From NCBI GenBank assembly GCA_047975215.1, contig JBKEDD010000083.1, positions 62,001 through 126,000 on the forward strand: a stretch of DNA of 64,000 nt. The letters run 5' to 3'. Below the pieces are notes generated by a model. It did not search any database, had not been told where the DNA came from, and saw only the letters and a program-made list of their open reading frames with translations. The number at the start of each line of letters is the position of its first letter. Position 1 is the stretch's first letter. Below, piece by piece: positions 60,280 to 64,000 of the stretch. This DNA is from JAGRMG01 sp047975215 (lineage in GTDB: Bacteria > Pseudomonadota > Alphaproteobacteria > Rhodobacterales > Rhodobacteraceae). Position numbers and translations under genes: made by a program.

Positions 60280-61999
60280 TCCGGTCGCCTTTCCTTACCT
60301 TGACGGCGCGGCTGTCGGCGGCGGGCAGCATCTTGCCCGGATCGCGCGTCACCACCACGTCAAGAACGGTGGGCCGCCCGCTTTCGGCAATTGCGCGCTG
60401 CAGGGCACCGGCCAGGGCATCCGGCGTGTCGACCCGGATACCGACACAGCCCATCGCCTCTGCGACGGCGGCATAGTCGGTCTCGGCCAGGTCGCTGGAT
60501 TGGTAGTTTCCTTCGCCATACATCAGGTGTTGCAGCGCCTTGACGTACCCCGACGCGGCATTGTTCACGACGATGATCGTCGGCGCCAGCCCGAGGCGGC
60601 GCGCCGTCTCGATCTCGCCCAGCACCATGTTGAAGCCGCCGTCCCCGGTAAGCGCAACCACCGCCCGGCCCGGCGCGGCCAGGCAGGCGCCGATGGCGCC
60701 GGGCAGCCCGTACCCGATCGAGGCAAAGCCCCGGTCGGGCACGAAGCCGCGCCCGGCCTGTCGGCTGTCATACAAGAGCCCGCCCCAATGCGCCGCGAAT
60801 CCGCCATCGGCGATCAGTATCGCGTCATCGGGCAGATGCGCGTTCAACTCGCCCATGAGACGGCCCATGGACACTGGCGTTTCGTCGCTTTCCAGACGCG
60901 CGCGCGCCATTTCGCGCCAGGCGTCCATGCGGCTGAGTACGCCTGCGCACCAGTCCTCGCGGGCCGCGGGCCGGTCGGCCCCGTCCAATGCCGCGCGCAG
61001 GTCGCGTATCCCCTCGCGCGCATCGCCCCAAAGCGGCAGGGTGGCATTGTAGGTGCGCCCGATCTCATCGGCCACGCAGTCAAGGTGGATCAGGGTCTTG
61101 CCGGGTGTCGGCACGGTGTAGCGTTTGGTCGCGATCTCGCCCAGCTTGCAGCCGATCACCAGCAGGCAGTCGGACTCCTCGATCAACCCGTTCGCGATCC
61201 GGTCGTAGCGGCCGAACAGCCCTGCCGAAAGCGGGCTGGTGCAGGCGATCGCGCCCTTGCCGCTCATGGTGTGGGCAACCGGGATCCGCGCGGCTTCGGC
61301 GAAAGCCTGCAAATCGGGCGCGGCGCCCGATATGTGAACGCCGCCGCCCGCCAGGATCAGCGGCCGCTCGGCAGCCCCCAGCAATGCCGCGGCACGCACC
61401 AGGCCGTCGGCATCGGGCCGGCAGCGCAGCGCCGGCGCCGCCTCATAGCGCGGGTCGCAGGCGAAATCGTCCTCGGCAAACCCGTGGGTGCCGTGGCAGA
61501 CATCCTCCGGCACGATCACCACCACCGGGCCGGGGCGGCCGGTGGTGGCCACCGTGAAGGCCCGGCGCAGCAGTTCGGGGATTCGCACGATGGTTTCGAC
61601 ACGGATCACCTCCTTTACGGCGGGGCGCAGGATTTCGGCCTGGTGGGTTTCCTGGGTCATGTTCTTCCAGGAATGGTCGCGGTGGGTATCCCCGACGATG
61701 GCGACGATCGGCGAGCCCGCGTTCAGCGCCTCGACCAGCCCCGTCACGAGGTTCGTGGCCCCCGGCCCCAGCGTCGCGTCTACCAGACCGACCCGGCCGG
61801 TCAGCTTGGCATAGGCGTCCGCCGCGAACACGCCGCAGCGTTCGTCGTTGATCAGGTGATGGGCCAGCCCCAGCCGCCGCGCCGCGTCGTAGAACGGCAA
61901 TAGCTGGAATCCGCCCATGCCGAAGATCGGCCCGGCACCCATTGCCAGCAGCATCAGCGCCAGCGCCTCTCCGCCGGTCGTCTCGTTGGTTTCGGTCAT
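60272..61999 (-). CDS. Thiamine diphosphate-dependent enzyme in a TRAP operon
   Basis: A 575-residue acetolactate synthase-like enzyme. Cofactor-activating Glu53 lies in INDERCGVFAADAYAKLTG; the ThDP motif GDGGFNMVLGEIETARRLG ends in IVVNN as expected. The C-terminal SGYVKALQHLMYGEGNY varies from the biosynthetic enzymes and there is no IlvN-like subunit, so a decarboxylase or carboligase for the imported acid is likely. It starts 12 nt after the dctM stop and overlaps the next gene by 8 nt. Confidence 0.88.
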   Translation of the reverse strand: MTETNETTGGEALALMLLAMGAGPIFGMGGFQLLPFYDAARRLGLAHHLINDERCGVFAADAYAKLTGRVGLVDATLGPGATNLVTGLVEALNAGSPIVAIVGDTHRDHSWKNMTQETHQAEILRPAVKEVIRVETIVRIPELLRRAFTVATTGRPGPVVVIVPEDVCHGTHGFAEDDFACDPRYEAAPALRCRPDADGLVRAAALLGAAERPLILAGGGVHISGAAPDLQAFAEAARIPVAHTMSGKGAIACTSPLSAGLFGRYDRIANGLIEESDCLLVIGCKLGEIATKRYTVPTPGKTLIHLDCVADEIGRTYNATLPLWGDAREGIRDLRAALDGADRPAAREDWCAGVLSRMDAWREMARARLESDETPVSMGRLMGELNAHLPDDAILIADGGFAAHWGGLLYDSRQAGRGFVPDRGFASIGYGLPGAIGACLAAPGRAVVALTGDGGFNMVLGEIETARRLGLAPTIIVVNNAASGYVKALQHLMYGEGNYQSSDLAETDYAAVAEAMGCVGIRVDTPDALAGALQRAIAESGRPTVLDVVVTRDPGKMLPAADSRAVKVRKGDRIA

Positions 62000-62011
62000 G
62001 TCAGCCTCGAG

Positions 62012-63313
62012 TCATGTGATACGATAGCCCAGCAGCCGTGGCAGCCAGAGCGCGATTTCGGGGAATGCGATGATAAGCGCCAGCGCCACGGCCATCGCGA
62101 CCAGCAGCCAGCCGACCCAGCGAAACGTGGATTCCAGCGGTACGCCAGCGATCTTGGCCGTGACCATCAGGTTGACGGCAACGGGCGGCGTGAACTGGCC
62201 CATGGCAATGTTGATCGCCATGACCACGCCGAACCAGACATAGGACCACCCGAACGCCTCGATGATCGGCACCAGAAGCGGCAGCGTGATGAGATAGATC
62301 GACACCCCGTCCAGCACCATGCCCGCCAGCAGCAGCACGACCATCACCAGCGCCAGGATAACCCACTGGTTGGAGCTGACCGAGAGGATCAGGTCTGCCG
62401 TTCCGGAAAACGCGCCCATGGTGGACCCGGCCCAGGCGAACAGGCCGGCCAGCGACAGGATGATCATCAGTACGCCCGAGATGCGCGCGCTTTCGGCCAA
62501 TACGTCGTAGACCTCGCGCCAGCCCATCGTGCGGTAAAGCACGGTGCCGACAAACAGGCCGTAGAACACCGCGACGACGGCGGTTTCGGTCGGCGTGAAC
62601 AGGCCCGAGCGCAACCCGCCCAGGATGATGACCGGGGCCATCAGGCCGGGAAGGGCGCGCCGCAGGCTGGGCCAGAACGGCGGGCGCTCGGGCTGTTCGG
62701 CGGCGCCGAAATCGTGGCGGCGCGACAGGATCAGCGTCGGCACCGCGATGGCCACGCCAAGCAGCAGGCCGGGGAAAAGCCCGGCGGCGAACAGCGCCCT
62801 AAGATCCATGCCCGGAATGATCACAGAATAGACGATCATGGCGATCGAGGGCGGTATCAGGATAGCGGTCGAGGCGCTGGCGGCGATGACGCTGGCGGTA
62901 AAGGGTCTGGGATAGCCGGCGCGCACCATCGAAGGCAGCATGACGGTGGCAACCGCGGCGGCGTCCGCCGGGCCCGAGCCCGACATCCCCCCCATGATCA
63001 GGCACACGATGATGGCCACCAGCGCAAGCCCGCCGCGGCGCGGCCCGATCAGCGCCTGCGCGAATTCGACCAGACGGGCCGCCACGCCCGAGCGTTCGAA
63101 TACGGTGCCGGTCAGGATGAACAGCGGGATCGCGATCAGCGGATACTTGGCGACGGCGGCATAGGTGTTGGGGCCGATCATGCCCAGCGCCGTCAGATCC
63201 AGCCCCAGCCAGACACCGACGGCGCCCCCCAGCCCGAGCGCCACGGCAATCGGCGTGCCGATCAGCATCAGCCCGACGAATACCGCCAGGAGCATGACAT
63301 TGGCGAGAATCAT
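62012..63313 (-). CDS. dctM: TRAP transporter large permease (DctM), second system
   Basis: A 433-residue large TRAP subunit with about 12 helices. Typical blocks are IAIPLFILTGTVFERSGVA, GSGPADAAAVATVMLP, FTPTETAVVAVFYGLFVG and the C-terminal GQFTPPVAVNLMVTAKIAG. The ATG at 63313 overlaps the dctQ stop by 4 nt; the open frame further to 63451 is a shadow of dctQ. It belongs to a different TRAP subgroup from the DctM at 55970. Confidence 0.94.
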   Translation of the reverse strand: MILANVMLLAVFVGLMLIGTPIAVALGLGGAVGVWLGLDLTALGMIGPNTYAAVAKYPLIAIPLFILTGTVFERSGVAARLVEFAQALIGPRRGGLALVAIIVCLIMGGMSGSGPADAAAVATVMLPSMVRAGYPRPFTASVIAASASTAILIPPSIAMIVYSVIIPGMDLRALFAAGLFPGLLLGVAIAVPTLILSRRHDFGAAEQPERPPFWPSLRRALPGLMAPVIILGGLRSGLFTPTETAVVAVFYGLFVGTVLYRTMGWREVYDVLAESARISGVLMIILSLAGLFAWAGSTMGAFSGTADLILSVSSNQWVILALVMVVLLLAGMVLDGVSIYLITLPLLVPIIEAFGWSYVWFGVVMAINIAMGQFTPPVAVNLMVTAKIAGVPLESTFRWVGWLLVAMAVALALIIAFPEIALWLPRLLGYRIT

Positions 63314-63828
63314 GCCGCGCGCCCCCGGCGCAAATGCGCCCAGCCTCGCCCCAGCACCCGCAGAAGGATGGCTACCGACAGGATCGGCATCCAGATCGTA
63401 TATATCCAGGTCGGGTTGCCCAGCCCCGGCGTGGTTTCCTCCCAGTACCATTCGGAATAGGTCACGCGCGCACCGTAATAGATGATCAGCGAGAACATCA
63501 GCGTACAGGCCAGCAGCGTCACGATCTCGGCCAGCCAGCGCAGACCGCGCGGCATCCGGTCCAGAAAGAACGTGATGCGGATATGTTCATTGCCCGCGAA
63601 CGCAGCCGAGGCGCCGACGAAGGTCATGAAGACCAGCAGGAACACGGAATATTCCTCGGTGAAGGCAAAAGAAAAGTTGGTCGCGTAGCGAGCAATGACG
63701 TTGCCGAAGGAAATCAGGCAGATCAGCGCCATGGCGGCGGCGCCCAACACTTCCTCGACGCGCACCGGAATGATGGTGTGATCGGTGCCGGTATCGTCCT
63801 GCGGCGCCTGTTTCGGGTCTTGCTCCAT
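63310..63828 (-). CDS. dctQ: TRAP transporter small permease (DctQ), second system
   Basis: A 172-residue four-helix protein; central motif AFTEEYSVFLLVFMTFVGASAAFAGNEHIRITFFLDRMP is DctQ-like. The ATG at 63828 (MEQDPKQAPQDD) begins 61 nt after the dctP stop, with a hairpin in between. The frame open to 63960 is not used. Its N-terminus is a hydrophilic tail of about 25 residues before the first helix. Confidence 0.92.
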   Translation of the reverse strand: MEQDPKQAPQDDTGTDHTIIPVRVEEVLGAAAMALICLISFGNVIARYATNFSFAFTEEYSVFLLVFMTFVGASAAFAGNEHIRITFFLDRMPRGLRWLAEIVTLLACTLMFSLIIYYGARVTYSEWYWEETTPGLGNPTWIYTIWMPILSVAILLRVLGRGWAHLRRGRAA

Positions 63829-63849
63829 CGTTCGCTCCGTTCCTGCGGT

Positions 63850-63878
63850 GAACGGGCCCGTCCTGGCCGGGCCCGTTC
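63850..63878 (-). promoter_or_regulatory. Intercistronic hairpin between dctP and dctQ
   Basis: Perfect 10-bp inverted repeat GAACGGGCCC (63850-63859) and GGGCCCGTTC (63869-63878), 11 nt after the dctP stop. It parallels the hairpin between tctC and tctB and probably stabilises or attenuates the mRNA to make more binding protein than permease. Confidence 0.6.
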
Positions 63879-63889
63879 GGATGCTGCGA

Positions 63890-64000
63890 TCAGCGGTTGG
63901 CGATGGATTTTTCGGCCATGTCGACCAGATCGGCGCCGATCTTTTCCTTCCACGCGTCATAGACCGGCCGGGTCTTGTCGACGAAGGCCTGGCGCTCTTC
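63890..64000 (-). CDS. dctP: TRAP solute-binding protein, C-terminal end only
   Basis: The minus-strand frame open from the window edge gives 36 residues (FVDKTRPVYDAWKEKIGADLVDMAEKSI then ANR) before the stop at 63892-63890. The pattern matches the C-terminal helix of DctP-type proteins and it sits directly upstream of dctQ and dctM in the normal P-Q-M order. Most of the gene lies beyond the window. Confidence 0.75.
   Translation of the reverse strand, partial: EERQAFVDKTRPVYDAWKEKIGADLVDMAEKSIANR

Overview
The window is one contiguous piece of a high-GC alphaproteobacterial chromosome, most likely a Rhodobacteraceae (roseobacter-type) marine or soil heterotroph. The grounds are the densely packed GC-rich genes, the gene order rpsT-dnaA-dnaN-recF-gyrB beside mutM-ubiE-ubiB, three tripartite (TTT/TRAP) solute transporter loci, and the HutF/HutG variant of histidine degradation. 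No insertion sequence, prophage, CRISPR array, tRNA or rRNA was found. Almost every stretch is coding, and intergenic space is mostly hairpins and short regulatory sites.

Layout. (a) 1-4956 (+): end of a tripartite tricarboxylate transporter (tctC end, tctB, tctA), then an aldehyde dehydrogenase and a Tm-1-like/UPF0261 protein, all tightly coupled. (b) 5107-11703 (-): a phenylacetate (paa) operon read paaJ-paaA-paaB-paaC-paaD-paaE, then a PaaA/C-like protein and a rhodanese-HigA-type fusion. A TATAAT -10 box abutting a perfect 16-bp palindrome lies in front of paaJ. (c) 12114-13696 (-): a DUF1127 protein and a Tat-exported cyclase coupled to a carboxymuconolactone-decarboxylase-like protein. 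(d) 14022-28456: housekeeping block with pnp, an SGNH hydrolase, gyrB, recF, dnaN, dnaA, rpsT, an enoyl-CoA hydratase, mutM, ubiE and ubiB. (e) 28684-32942: a beta-ketothiolase, an XRE-cupin regulator and the kbl-tdh threonine-to-glycine operon, preceded by two perfect palindromes. (f) 33034-35581: divergent racemase-family and thiamine-diphosphate (ThDP) enzyme genes. (g) 35603-41799: an OmpA lipoprotein, an AraC/Ogt fusion, nth, a PfkB kinase, a GNAT protein, pssA-psd and rppH. (h) 41870-46712: a TetR regulator divergent from a coupled flavin-monooxygenase / bile-acid-symporter-like / extended-SDR cassette, then an HIBADH-like reductase. (i) 46728-59468: DUF2794, the complete hut gene set, a TRAP transporter of the 2-oxoacid type and glutamate dehydrogenase. 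(j) 59491-64000 (-): a TRAP operon ending in a ThDP enzyme and a protein made of two tandem copies of one domain.

How the parts fit. The accessory regions are mostly uptake-plus-catabolism units. Histidine is taken to glutamate by HutH-HutU-HutI-HutF-HutG, and GdhA links glutamate to 2-oxoglutarate close to a probable 2-oxoacid TRAP system. Phenylacetyl-CoA is epoxidised by PaaABCDE and the final thiolytic step is PaaJ; the ring-opening and ligase genes are not in the window. Threonine is converted to glycine and acetyl-CoA by Tdh and Kbl. The least understood units are the rhodanese-HigA fusion at the end of the paa operon, the TetR-FMO-symporter-SDR cassette, and the TRAP-ThDP-duplicated-protein operon.
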